A DNA stretch of 64,000 bases from Geminicoccaceae bacterium (GCA_028279345.1 JANQNY010000009.1:62001-126000); one strand, 5' to 3'. Shown: positions 46,601 to 54,117, numbered from the stretch's first letter. Notes: generated by a model from the letters alone, not told the origin. A program made the numbers and translations.

Positions 46601-47665
46601 GCGCCCAGACGGTTCGATTGGAACGTCGATCGTCCGTGTCCGCGTGACGAAGTCGAACTCGCGCGCCGGCGAGACTAGCGGGTCGCGCTCGAAATAGAGC
46701 GTCCGCAGGCCGCGCAGGCGCGCCGAGGAGGCGTAGGCGTCGGCGTTGGTGCGAAAGCTCACGGGCGTGCGGCCGTCGCGATACGTTCCGAGTAGCCGTG
46801 TTCCAAGGGGTACTGGCACCGTCACCGCGGGCGCTGCGTCCGGTAGGCTGAGCATGACCGTGTCCGGTTGGCGCGCGCGTACGGCGGTGCCCAGGACAGC
46901 CTGATAGAAGAAGTCGTTGTGCCGGCTGGTCAGACCGTTGAAACGCTTCTGCACGTCACCAAGCAGTTGCAGGAACGCGAGGATCAGGGCGTTCGCGGGT
47001 TCGACGTCGGCCCGGCTCAGCCGGTCGGCGAAGACCGTGGCGGTGACGCGCTGCAGATAGGCGACGCCGTTCAGCAACTCCTCGTACGAGCGGCGCAGCG
47101 TCTCGCGCAAACCGTCGGCGCCCGCTTCGGCGGCGACCGGCATGCGCCAGACGGCACTTAGGTCGGCCGGGCCGAGCGCGCCTGCCACGCGAGGACCGAG
47201 GGCGCTCGCCAGCACGGGCTGCACCTTCGGCGCGAGCTCTTCAGAGATCAGCCGCTCCAGGCGCTGCCCCAGGTTGACTTCGGAGGGACGCGCCGACCGA
47301 CACAGGTCTTCACGCCAGCGGTCGAGCAGCAGCGCGAGGCTCATAGCTTCGGCCGCCGCGCCCGAAGGATCGCGTTCGAGCAGTGCAAGAAAACGTCGTT
47401 CACGCAGGCCGATGGGCTCCGCAAGGATGCGTGCCATCAAGATGGCCGGTTCGTGCTCCAGCAGCGAACCCCAGCTCGTAGGGCCGCCGGTACCGGCGCC
47501 CGCGAACGGGATCGCGTAGCCCATGTCGGCGACGGTCGCGACCAGCGTGGCGAAGTCGCGCTCGTCCACGCGAAAGTAGCCGTCCGCGAGCGCGGCCGGC
47601 AGCCGCTCCGACTGCGCCAGACCGTCGGTAACGTAAGTTTCTTCCTGGAAGCCCGCCCGCTCCAC
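43676..47665 (-). CDS. Large eCIS baseplate protein, gp47/J-like (Afp11/Pvc11-like)
   Basis: A 1329-residue protein, the largest baseplate component. The C-terminal third contains the baseplate J-like region (ETTPAYRARVSERLRHKGRA, VTARDYERLVLERFEQVWKV, LRRIRDALETLAAPGVRIAV). The N-terminal part (YFRVDERDFATLVATVADMG, HNDFFYQAVL) matches Pvc11 proteins. The GTG at 47665 is the first start after an in-frame TGA at 47674-47672. No good Shine-Dalgarno is visible, so expression may rely on an upstream reading frame or leader. It is the first large gene of the minus arm. Confidence 0.92.
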   Translation of the reverse strand: MERAGFQEETYVTDGLAQSERLPAALADGYFRVDERDFATLVATVADMGYAIPFAGAGTGGPTSWGSLLEHEPAILMARILAEPIGLRERRFLALLERDPSGAAAEAMSLALLLDRWREDLCRSARPSEVNLGQRLERLISEELAPKVQPVLASALGPRVAGALGPADLSAVWRMPVAAEAGADGLRETLRRSYEELLNGVAYLQRVTATVFADRLSRADVEPANALILAFLQLLGDVQKRFNGLTSRHNDFFYQAVLGTAVRARQPDTVMLSLPDAAPAVTVPVPLGTRLLGTYRDGRTPVSFRTNADAYASSARLRGLRTLYFERDPLVSPAREFDFVTRTRTIDVPIEPSGRVRQPSWALFGGDVAAHEHADFGLCITSPCLLLREGRRRIAFELVLRLPAGARDPDDAAARNDLAAAFARRLRADAPLANAVALPGETLAGTVARVLAEGGSELIADDAVLLPGDPVTAALLRRLIAVARPDDHRAVTVPLGRLAAHVLLSPEHALPEHLVRWLSLCARRVFGEASTEVESQTLRRDRDPVFMFFSESRAYQFETYLSSAFSLELTTADGWYEVGGFAVSNLADADANHPTGLKVTCVLRHDAPPIEPSPSAAAELGRPPVAPMARLRLAEDATFCAHTLFEPFVLEQVGVDVAVTGLRTLRVSNDLGPLDPSAPFQPFGPTPLPGAALMVGAWEAALKPLRSMRLNLTWTGLPRAFGGFAAHYAGYGDGFDSEPFRVMRSWLVDSDWRPTGQHAEPLFAEVSEVERLPSTSSVVIDVPATARPLPPDLAEAQFGYGVRARAGFARLVLEGPALGFGHGAYPTLYARAIAATLRRKRAPNPPPPYTPTLARLVLDYEARSVIHVGGGDVEQARARAEYLDHIGPFAVEQVYPEPLRPGPGLLPARMFDGSLHIGVDRLAPGEPVTLLFDTAERARRRRGFDPPRLHWSYLGARGWLPLAAERIVADTTSGLMRSGLISINVPEDATRSGRGVAAGAIWLRVAADARINAFPRLRAVMVNGLIATETAERTEPLPPNLDWRLAEPIAGLETIRLVGTPFGGVAAETTPAYRARVSERLRHKGRAVTARDYERLVLERFEQVWKVKCFPALDTGQDRPAPGHVLVVVVPHAAATDADRFYEARMFDVLSLRRIRDALETLAAPGVRIAVQNPAYDYLQVRCRVGLSADIDRGRLLRTLASDVAAYLTPWGGEGPTPGFGWQIAADEVEAFIASREGVASVGEFAMLMLTNDDQGCYGLVDTARSPSDPYNAQRKVDVLRHSVPWSLPLPFRRQALRTSVPTTPEAAMPAGIGDLEVGGTLVVTGTGR

Positions 47666-47976
47666 CGTGGATCAGGCCGGGCACCGAGCCGATCGCGCGA
47701 CCGCCTTCGCGCGAAGGCCGCGCAGGGGCTTCGGCGGCGCGGCAATGGGGGCCGACCGCAGCGGCATATGTCCTCCCGTTCTCGCCGGGTTAGTGCTTGT
47801 CGCACCCGAAAGGTAGATCTGTGAAAGGATCATGGCGGTTGTGCGACTTGCCCGGAAGCACCACCAAGGGGCGATGCCACAGTTCGGAATGGCGTATGCC
47901 GAACTCGAGGTTGTCGAGGCTAGCCAGCTCGGTGATAGTGGCGCGCGGGTGACGTTCAGGCGAGTACAGGTTCACC
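47666..47976. other. Divergent intergenic region between the eCIS minus arm and the cargo genes
   Basis: About 311 bases separate the Pvc11-like gene (minus) from the DUF4157 gene (plus) and should hold both promoters. It contains a short minus-strand frame listed separately. A plus-strand ATG at 47832 with AAAGGATC upstream opens a frame that later lies antiphase over the DUF4157 gene and looks non-coding. No convincing -35/-10 pair is visible. Confidence 0.4.
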
Positions 47977-47978
47977 AT
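47790..47978 (-). CDS. Candidate small hypothetical protein upstream of the baseplate genes
   Basis: A 62-residue frame on the minus strand begins MVNLYSPERHP and ends LPFGCDKH. Its amino-acid mix is more protein-like than most shadow frames of this GC-rich sequence. Against it: third-position GC (~73%) is lower than in neighbouring genes, there is no clear ribosome site, and the ATG overlaps that of the DUF4157 gene on the other strand. It may be a small first gene of the minus arm or a decayed remnant. No family is recognised. Confidence 0.25.
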   Translation of the reverse strand: MVNLYSPERHPRATITELASLDNLEFGIRHSELWHRPLVVLPGKSHNRHDPFTDLPFGCDKH

Positions 47979-48588
47979 GCGCAATTCGATCAAGACGCGA
48001 AGGTCTCCCACTGCGGTCCCATCAACGCGTGCGGCAGCCGGCGGCCAATCGGCCCTGCAGCGGCTCGCAGCTGCGGCGCCGCGGGTGGCGGCCCTGCAGC
48101 GCTGGCAGGGCGCAGCGATGGCCGCGTCAACGAATTCAGGAGCGGCCGCGCTGCAGCGGTTTGCCGACGACGCGGCCGTGCAACGCCAGATGGAAGACGA
48201 AGAGCTAATGCAGGGTCGCTTCGAAAGCGCCGTGCAACGCAAGGCCGAAGGTGGCGCCAGCGGGCTGCCGGCGCCGTTGGCGAGCGGGATCGAGGCGCTC
48301 TCCGGGACCGACGTCTCCGACGTCCGCGTGCACTACGGCAGCGCCGCGCCGGCAGCCGTCGACGCGCTCGCCCACACGCAGGGGAGCGACATCCACGTCG
48401 GTCCCGGGCAGGAGCAGCATCTGGCGCACGAGGCCTGGCACGCCGTGCAGCAGAAGCAGGGACGCGTTCAGCCTACGACGAACGTTGGTGGCCAACCGGT
48501 GAACGACGACCCGGCGCTGGAGACGGAAGCGGACCGCATGGGTGCGCAGGCGCTCGAGGAAGGCCTCGACGGGCGGCAACGCGGCTGA
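47977..48588 (+). CDS. DUF4157 (eCIS core domain) zincin-like protein, putative cargo
   Basis: A 203-residue protein. Residues 1-90 are a disordered leader with repeated LQR/VQR triplets (ALQRLA, ALQRWQ, ALQRFADD, AVQRKA). Residues ~95-195 are a DUF4157/eCIS core domain: GLPAPLASGIEALSG, VRVHYGSAAPAAVDALAH, DIHVGPGQEQHLAHEAWHAV. The zinc motif HEAWH is at 151-155 and the third ligand is probably Glu in ETEADRMG (182-189). DUF4157 is the domain most often fused to eCIS effectors and can act as an autoprotease or loading module. Here it ends shortly after the core, with no toxin domain. Confidence 0.88.
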   Translation: MRNSIKTRRSPTAVPSTRAAAGGQSALQRLAAAAPRVAALQRWQGAAMAASTNSGAAALQRFADDAAVQRQMEDEELMQGRFESAVQRKAEGGASGLPAPLASGIEALSGTDVSDVRVHYGSAAPAAVDALAHTQGSDIHVGPGQEQHLAHEAWHAVQQKQGRVQPTTNVGGQPVNDDPALETEADRMGAQALEEGLDGRQRG

Positions 48589-48591
48589 GCG

Positions 48592-49779
48592 ATGAGCCTT
48601 GGCCGCGCGGTCGTCCTGCTCGTCGTGCTCTTCGTCGCGGCGGCTATGGCCCCACCGACGCATGCACAGGGCCAGCCGTTGGTCACGCCGACCACCATGC
48701 CGCCGCTTCCGGAGGTCATCCGCGTCGGCGTTCGTGAGGCACCGCCCTTCACCTATCTCCAGCCCACGACCGGACGCTGGAAGGGGCTGAGCGTCGACCT
48801 TTGGCACGCCGTCACCTTCCAGTTGCAGCTTGATCGGGGGCTCGACGCGCCGCCCTACCGTACCGAGTTCGTCGTCGTGCCCTTTGCCGACGTGGCTTCT
48901 GCGCTCAGCCGTCCCGAGACTCCCGGCCAGATCGCGGTCGACGTCCTCATCGCCCCCCTGACGATCACCGAAGAGCGTGAGCAAGCCTACGACTACACGC
49001 ACCAGTACTTTCCCTCCGGTCTCGCGTTCGCGCTCCCCAAAGTCAGTGGCATCAATCTTGGCGAAGCCGTGGACCGCTTCGTCGAGGCGCTGCGGCACGA
49101 GCACGTGCTGCCGGCGCTCGGCCTCGTCCTGGCGGCGACACTCTTGTTCGCGGTGGCCGCCTTTTCGGCAAGCCAAGCCTTCCGCTCGCGCGACATCGCC
49201 GAGGGACCCGCGCGCGAACGAGCACTGGTCTTCACGGTCTTGGGCGCGCTCAAGGCGACGGGGATCGACCGGGAGGTGTTTGGATTTCGCTCGTTCTTGA
49301 TGCTCGCCCTGTCACTCGTGCTGCTGGTCTTCGGCACGATCATCTCGGCAAGCATCACCGGGGTCATCACCGCGGCGCTCACGCTCAGTGCCATGGACAC
49401 AGAAGAGCTCGACGTCAGCGAGCTCCACGATCAGCGGTTCGGTGTCGTCGCAGGCTCGACCCACGAGGCCTACCTCCGAGAGCTGGCGCCGGACATGGAG
49501 CCGACGCTGCTCGAGGCGTCACAGCGCCGCGGGCTTGAGAAGCTGCTGGCAGGCGACATCGACGTGTTCGTCGGCGATGAAGCGCAACTGCGCTACCTGG
49601 TCGCGAAACCACCCTTTCGCGACAAGCTCGAAGTTCAGCCCCGGGCCATGACCTTCGAGCCGATCGGCTGGGCGCTCCCCGCCGGCAGTCCCTACCGCGA
49701 GCCGCTCAACGCCGAGCTCTTGGGTGTCCTGCGCAGCGAAGCCTGGCCGGGCCTCGTGGCGGAGTATTTCGGCGATTGA
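48592..49779 (+). CDS. Ionotropic glutamate receptor-like membrane protein (split SBP with pore module)
   Basis: A 395-residue protein with signal peptide (~1-26). It has the first half of a family 3 solute-binding domain (43-150, with LTITEEREQAYDYTHQYF and the ligand-binding Arg129), a transmembrane helix (172-192), a ~40-residue stretch in the pore-loop position, a second long helix (234-266), then the second half of the binding domain (277-395, GVVAGSTHEAYLREL, DVFVGDEAQLRYL). This S1-TM-P-TM-S2 order is that of GluR0-like channels. SITGVITAALT at 254-264 resembles the iGluR M3 motif SYTANLAAFLT. No K+ filter TVGYG is present. It starts 3 bases after the DUF4157 gene. Confidence 0.78.
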   Translation: MSLGRAVVLLVVLFVAAAMAPPTHAQGQPLVTPTTMPPLPEVIRVGVREAPPFTYLQPTTGRWKGLSVDLWHAVTFQLQLDRGLDAPPYRTEFVVVPFADVASALSRPETPGQIAVDVLIAPLTITEEREQAYDYTHQYFPSGLAFALPKVSGINLGEAVDRFVEALRHEHVLPALGLVLAATLLFAVAAFSASQAFRSRDIAEGPARERALVFTVLGALKATGIDREVFGFRSFLMLALSLVLLVFGTIISASITGVITAALTLSAMDTEELDVSELHDQRFGVVAGSTHEAYLRELAPDMEPTLLEASQRRGLEKLLAGDIDVFVGDEAQLRYLVAKPPFRDKLEVQPRAMTFEPIGWALPAGSPYREPLNAELLGVLRSEAWPGLVAEYFGD

Positions 49780-49790
49780 GCCAGACCGAC

Positions 49791-49805
49791 ATCGCCGAGG
49801 GCGAT
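49791..49805. terminator. Short hairpin between convergent cargo-region genes
   Basis: A six-base stem ATCGCC/GGCGAT with a three-base loop lies in the 51-base gap between the receptor-like gene and the convergent beta-propeller gene. There is no T-run. Possible weak bidirectional terminator. Confidence 0.3.
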
Positions 49806-49830
49806 AGGCGATAGGTATCGGCACGTGGGC

Positions 49831-50742
49831 CTAAGGTAGCGTCCGCTCGAAGATCTCGCCGCGCGGCTCGAGCGCCGCGACGATCCGGCCGCCTGCCTTG
49901 GTCACGGCGAAATCCCTGACCTCGTCAGCGACCTCGAGCGCGGTTGCGCCGTCCAACGTCGCGATGCGCCGCGGCGCCGCCACCCACAGCCGTGGGCCAT
50001 CGGCACGCACGAGACGGGCAGCCGGCAGCGGCTCTCGGCCGCCAGGGGTCACGCGGCCCCGGTCGTCGATATGCACCAGCTCGCCACCTTCCAACAGAGC
50101 CACGACGTCGGTGCAGCTCGCACAGAGACTTCGCACGGCGTCGAGCGTCAGGGTCGTCTTCGCGATACCGTCACCTTGCCGCTCGAAACGAAGCACGATG
50201 CGGCCGACAGCCATGGCCACGCCGGTTGGCAGGCTGACGACCATCATCCGCCCGAGACGAGCCGCCACGCGCTCCGGCGGCAGGAGCCACGCGCCGTCCG
50301 CGTCGAGCACGCCGCACCAGCGCGAGAAGACGTCGTCCGGCGGCGGTGTCGCCGGATCGCGGGGCGGCACGATCTGGCCGATGACCAAGAGCGCCCGGCC
50401 GTCGCCGCTGCGGGCTGCGGTGTCCACCGTCACGACGGTGTCGCGGACCCCAAGCGCCTGCGCGAGCGCGGTCACCGGCGAGTTGGAGGGCGCGAGCACG
50501 TCGCTGGTCGCCACAGCCACGCGGTAGGCACCGCAGAGCAGTGTCTCGCCGTCCGGGCGGAAGCGCAACGCCTGCCCGCTCTCGCCCGGTAGCAGGAGCG
50601 ATCGGGGCCGTGTGCGGGCTGCGTCCCACAGGAACACGCGACCCTGGCTCGCCGCGGCGCACGAGCGCCCATCGTCCGAAATGGCGACAGCGGAGCCCCA
50701 GCCATCCGGCAGGTGCGCCCACCGTGCCAGCTCCTCAGCCAC
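49831..50742 (-). CDS. WD40-like beta-propeller protein beside the effector gene
   Basis: A 303-residue cytosolic protein without signal peptide. Repeated blade-like segments are seen: SAVAISDDGRSCAAASQGRV followed by FLWDAA, ALRFRPDGETLLCGAY, GDGRALLVIGQIV, LVHIDDRGRV, RIATLDGATALEVADEV. The first two are good WD40-type blades; the rest are looser. The GTG start lies 9 bases downstream of the effector stop, so the two are co-transcribed. A chaperone, adaptor or self-protection role for the effector is inferred from this pairing only. Confidence 0.65.
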   Translation of the reverse strand: MAEELARWAHLPDGWGSAVAISDDGRSCAAASQGRVFLWDAARTRPRSLLLPGESGQALRFRPDGETLLCGAYRVAVATSDVLAPSNSPVTALAQALGVRDTVVTVDTAARSGDGRALLVIGQIVPPRDPATPPPDDVFSRWCGVLDADGAWLLPPERVAARLGRMMVVSLPTGVAMAVGRIVLRFERQGDGIAKTTLTLDAVRSLCASCTDVVALLEGGELVHIDDRGRVTPGGREPLPAARLVRADGPRLWVAAPRRIATLDGATALEVADEVRDFAVTKAGGRIVAALEPRGEIFERTLP

Positions 50743-50751
50743 CGGTGGCCC

Positions 50752-53643
50752 TCACCGGCGGGTCACCGTCACCTGATCGCGGAGAACGAACGCCGTGCCC
50801 GGCGTACCGCTTCCGACCAAGCCAGCGCCGTAACTGTACGCGACGGCGAACCACAGCTCGTTGTGCGCGATGATCTTCACGGTCGCGTTTCGCTTGAGGC
50901 GTGTGACCTTCGACGCTGCGTCCGGCTTCGTGTAGAGCGAGGCGCCGCCTGCCTTGGAGATCGTTGCCTCCCAGTTCACTGACTGGAGGCGCATGGTGTT
51001 CAGCTCTTCCCCCCGCGGCGCCAGGTTGCCGGTCGGGTCGGCGGGGGCCGGTGCCGCATTGGCGAACGGATCGGGTTTCCGGCCAAGCCTGATCAGGACC
51101 TCGTCCTCGGTGCTGATCCCGTTCAACAGAGCGCCGACGCGTAGCGTTGGATCAAAGCTCGTGTGGTTCGGCGCGGGGCGAGCATCCAGCACGTGCTCGA
51201 GATGAGCCTTCGCGGTCGCGTTGCGGTCCTTGACATAGCTGAGCAGGGCCAGCACCAGCTTGCCCTTCGCGCTCCCGGCGCCGCCCAGCAGGGTGCCGAT
51301 CAATGGCCTCAGCTCGGCGAGATCGACAAACCTGCGCGCACGCCGGCAATCGAAATGTGCGCCCAGCTGGTTGATGAAGGCCTCGCCAGGGCCCGCACCG
51401 TCCTTCCCCAAGAGCATCCGCACCTGGTGCACGACGAGCGCTATGCGGGGCACATCGGTCCACGCCGTGGCCCTGCTGAGATCGCGCAAGACGAAGGCGC
51501 CAACAAAGTTAGTTTGACGGGTGTTGGCGAAATGAGCAACCTTACAACTGCTTTCGCTCTTAGCGTGTGACAATTCGCCGGCGATGAACGTCAGGTAACG
51601 CAGCGCTTTGCCATTGTCCCAATAGTGCCTCATGGCGACATACATGCAGCGCTCGATGACAGCCAAGTTCCATTCAGGCGACTTGTTCGCGACTCTTGCC
51701 ATCATTCGACTAACTAGCAACGCGCGGTCTTTCTCTTCTGCGACGCTCCAGCATTCGAGCACTGCACGCATGACGCCCATGGGCTCGGTGCCGTGCTTGA
51801 CGTACTCAATCTTCGATGCGGTCAACTTCGGGTCGTCCGCGCTGATCAGGTCGAGAGAGTCGTCATCAGCCAACATATTTAAACGGCCGTGCGACGCGAC
51901 CGAGCCGCGGACGGTCACTTCGGAACGCGACATGGCAGCGGCACGACCGATCAGGAAGCTCACGAGGTTCTGGTTGTTAGCCAGCCAACCGCGTATCTGC
52001 CGGCGGGCCTCAGCCTTATTCTTTGGATCGAGCGCGACACCTATGTCGTTGGAAGCGGTCAAGCAAGCATTGAACAGGATCCGCCTGTGGGGCTCCGTCG
52101 GCGGCAGCTTGGTCGACCCCAAACTCTTGCCGGTTTTCTCCAGCATTGCGGGGTCTTCGTCCATATTTCGCAGAAGTTCGTCGAATAGAGCCCGCGCGGC
52201 GCGTCTCTTGCTTCTGCCTCGGAGGTCGATGTCTTCATTTACTTCCTCAAGTTCACCACGCCTATTGAGCTGACCGCCGCCGCGGAGCTCGCCAGCGACC
52301 TCGATCAACTGGGCACCGCCATGCCCGGCCAGCATCACCTGGTCGATTTTCCCGCGACGGCCATACGCTTGGGCGAGGGGGCCGATGTCGCCTTGCACCT
52401 CCGCGAGCGTCGTTGCCCCCTCGATCATCAGCGTCAGCATGTTGTTGTTCGTGATCACCGCGTCGAGGTTGGGATCGCGGTGGAACGCGCCGTTGTGATC
52501 CAGGCTGCTGTGCACAATCAGCGTCAGCGGCTTTGCCTTCGATTTGTCACCGTAGTTGATCACCAAGCGATCAAGCGCCGTTTTGGTAAACCGGTGGTAG
52601 TTGCGAATTTTATCAGCAATAATTGTGCTTTTATAATCTTTAGGTTTCTTGCCATCATTATGGCTTATTTGTGCGTAGGAGTAGAAGTCTCTACCATTAT
52701 TTGCCTGGAAAATCGGTGTGGGCTTGACAGATTGATAGTAATCGATAACGCCATCCACCAGGTCGAAATCGACCATCGTCACAAATGCGTCCTCGGTCAT
52801 GGCTCCCTTGAGGATGTTGTCGCCAAAGGCTGGGATGAGCATCTCTGCATTCTTTCCCCAATCGATCGCAGCCTTAACGTTAGTAGTTTTCTTTAAGTTG
52901 ATTGGCTCGCCACGCCTTACAATATCCGCATATTTGCGCAAACTACGAAGCGCTTCATCGCCATGCTTCTTCAGCGCGACCAGCAGGTCGTGGATTCTCA
53001 TCTCGTCGCAGGCCGGAAGCGCCGCCCCATTGTTGGTACGCGCGAAGAACAGGAGTTCGCGGAGGTGGTCGCGTATAGGTTTCTTGGGCAACGCTGGATT
53101 AGCGTGCCAGTCGGCCTGCTCGGTCGCATGCGTGTTGAACTCTTGCAGCGTCATCGTCCGGACCGCCGCGGCGTCAGGTCGCGTCGGCGCGGGCGTCGCG
53201 ATGCCGATCTGGTCGCGAGCATGGCTCACCTTGGCGATCACCTCCGCGTGCGAGTACATCGCCAGCATCTGATCCCAACGCCTTTTCTTGTTGCTGCGGG
53301 TGGTCGCCTTCACCCACCCGCGCAGAGCCGTCTTCTCCTCCGTCGTCCGCAGCGTCGCCTCGGCCTGGTCGTAGGTCACGAACTGCAGCGGGGCGCGCTC
53401 CGCCGAACGTCGCTGGAGCACGCGCGCGCGCTGCGCAGGCGCACTGCTGTCGGCGCGGCGCTGCACGTCGCCCATCGCGGCGGCTTGCACACCACCGGCA
53501 GCGAGGCGCTGCAGGTCGGCGAGGCGCTGCACGGCCGGGCTGGCACGCGGCGCGCGCTTGGCCGGAGCGACAGATGGCGCAGGCTTGCCCACCGACTCTG
53601 CAGCCTTGGCCGGCCGAGGGCGGGTCGTCATACGGGAAGTCAC
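50752..53643 (-). CDS. Putative eCIS effector with clan CD (caspase/CHAT-like) protease motifs
   Basis: About 963 residues. Residues ~1-85 are a disordered basic leader with VQR/LQR repeats (PAVQRLADLQRLAAGG, DVQRRAD, VLQRRS), like that of the DUF4157 protein. Residues ~86-300 are helical. At 435-443 QVMLAGHGG gives His441, and at 521-531 RILFNACLTAS gives Cys527. A hydrophobic strand before each is the hallmark of clan CD cysteine proteases. The C-terminal ~70 residues (GGASLYTKPDAASKVTRLKR, VKIIAHNELWFAVAYS) resemble an SH3-like domain. The GTG at 53643 has CGGAGG nine bases upstream; an ATG at 53631 is the alternative. Part of the gene is AT-rich. I infer an injected protease toxin. Confidence 0.75.
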   Translation of the reverse strand: MTSRMTTRPRPAKAAESVGKPAPSVAPAKRAPRASPAVQRLADLQRLAAGGVQAAAMGDVQRRADSSAPAQRARVLQRRSAERAPLQFVTYDQAEATLRTTEEKTALRGWVKATTRSNKKRRWDQMLAMYSHAEVIAKVSHARDQIGIATPAPTRPDAAAVRTMTLQEFNTHATEQADWHANPALPKKPIRDHLRELLFFARTNNGAALPACDEMRIHDLLVALKKHGDEALRSLRKYADIVRRGEPINLKKTTNVKAAIDWGKNAEMLIPAFGDNILKGAMTEDAFVTMVDFDLVDGVIDYYQSVKPTPIFQANNGRDFYSYAQISHNDGKKPKDYKSTIIADKIRNYHRFTKTALDRLVINYGDKSKAKPLTLIVHSSLDHNGAFHRDPNLDAVITNNNMLTLMIEGATTLAEVQGDIGPLAQAYGRRGKIDQVMLAGHGGAQLIEVAGELRGGGQLNRRGELEEVNEDIDLRGRSKRRAARALFDELLRNMDEDPAMLEKTGKSLGSTKLPPTEPHRRILFNACLTASNDIGVALDPKNKAEARRQIRGWLANNQNLVSFLIGRAAAMSRSEVTVRGSVASHGRLNMLADDDSLDLISADDPKLTASKIEYVKHGTEPMGVMRAVLECWSVAEEKDRALLVSRMMARVANKSPEWNLAVIERCMYVAMRHYWDNGKALRYLTFIAGELSHAKSESSCKVAHFANTRQTNFVGAFVLRDLSRATAWTDVPRIALVVHQVRMLLGKDGAGPGEAFINQLGAHFDCRRARRFVDLAELRPLIGTLLGGAGSAKGKLVLALLSYVKDRNATAKAHLEHVLDARPAPNHTSFDPTLRVGALLNGISTEDEVLIRLGRKPDPFANAAPAPADPTGNLAPRGEELNTMRLQSVNWEATISKAGGASLYTKPDAASKVTRLKRNATVKIIAHNELWFAVAYSYGAGLVGSGTPGTAFVLRDQVTVTRR

Positions 53644-54117
53644 GGGCGACCGCCTCCGGCGAAACCTGGGATGTAAAACGAGTATGGGATCAACCGGCGG
53701 CGACGAGCAAGCGTCGCCCCCTGAACCTCGCCTGTGGCACGCGGCGCGAGTGACTTCGCGATCGGCGCGCCGCGGGCGCACTGAACAGGCGCGAGACTGG
53801 CGAGCTTGACCCGAAGTCGCGGTGTCGGCTTCACACGCCGGGGAATTGCGGGTTTGAGACGAAACAGATGATGGTGGGCACGTAGGCTATCTGCACCTTC
53901 CGGTCGCTAGGGACCGAACACGCCATTTCTGCCCCCCGTCCAGAGCTGAAGTCCCGCGTGACGAGCCAGCGCGTACTCTCGGAAGGCGTCGCTGCACCCG
54001 GTTCTCTCGCTCCGACCTGAGCAGCCTTCGGCGGCGGCGCGCATTGCGACGCGGTCGACGCGGTGCCGCAGCACCGCTATCTCCCTCTGCGCAGACCACG
54101 TCGCGTCGGAGATCCCT
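53644..54117. other. Gene-free divergent region at the right edge of the eCIS locus
   Basis: This stretch of 474 bases lies between the effector gene (minus) and the M20 amidohydrolase (plus) and should contain both promoters. Open frames here are arginine-rich shadows. No repeat, tRNA or insertion-sequence end is recognised. Confidence 0.45.

Noticed and set aside
47832..48737. Plus-strand frame with a good ribosome site at 47832
   Set aside because: It overlaps the DUF4157 gene in another frame for most of its length and becomes Arg/Gly/Ala-rich there; only its first ~60 residues look ordinary.
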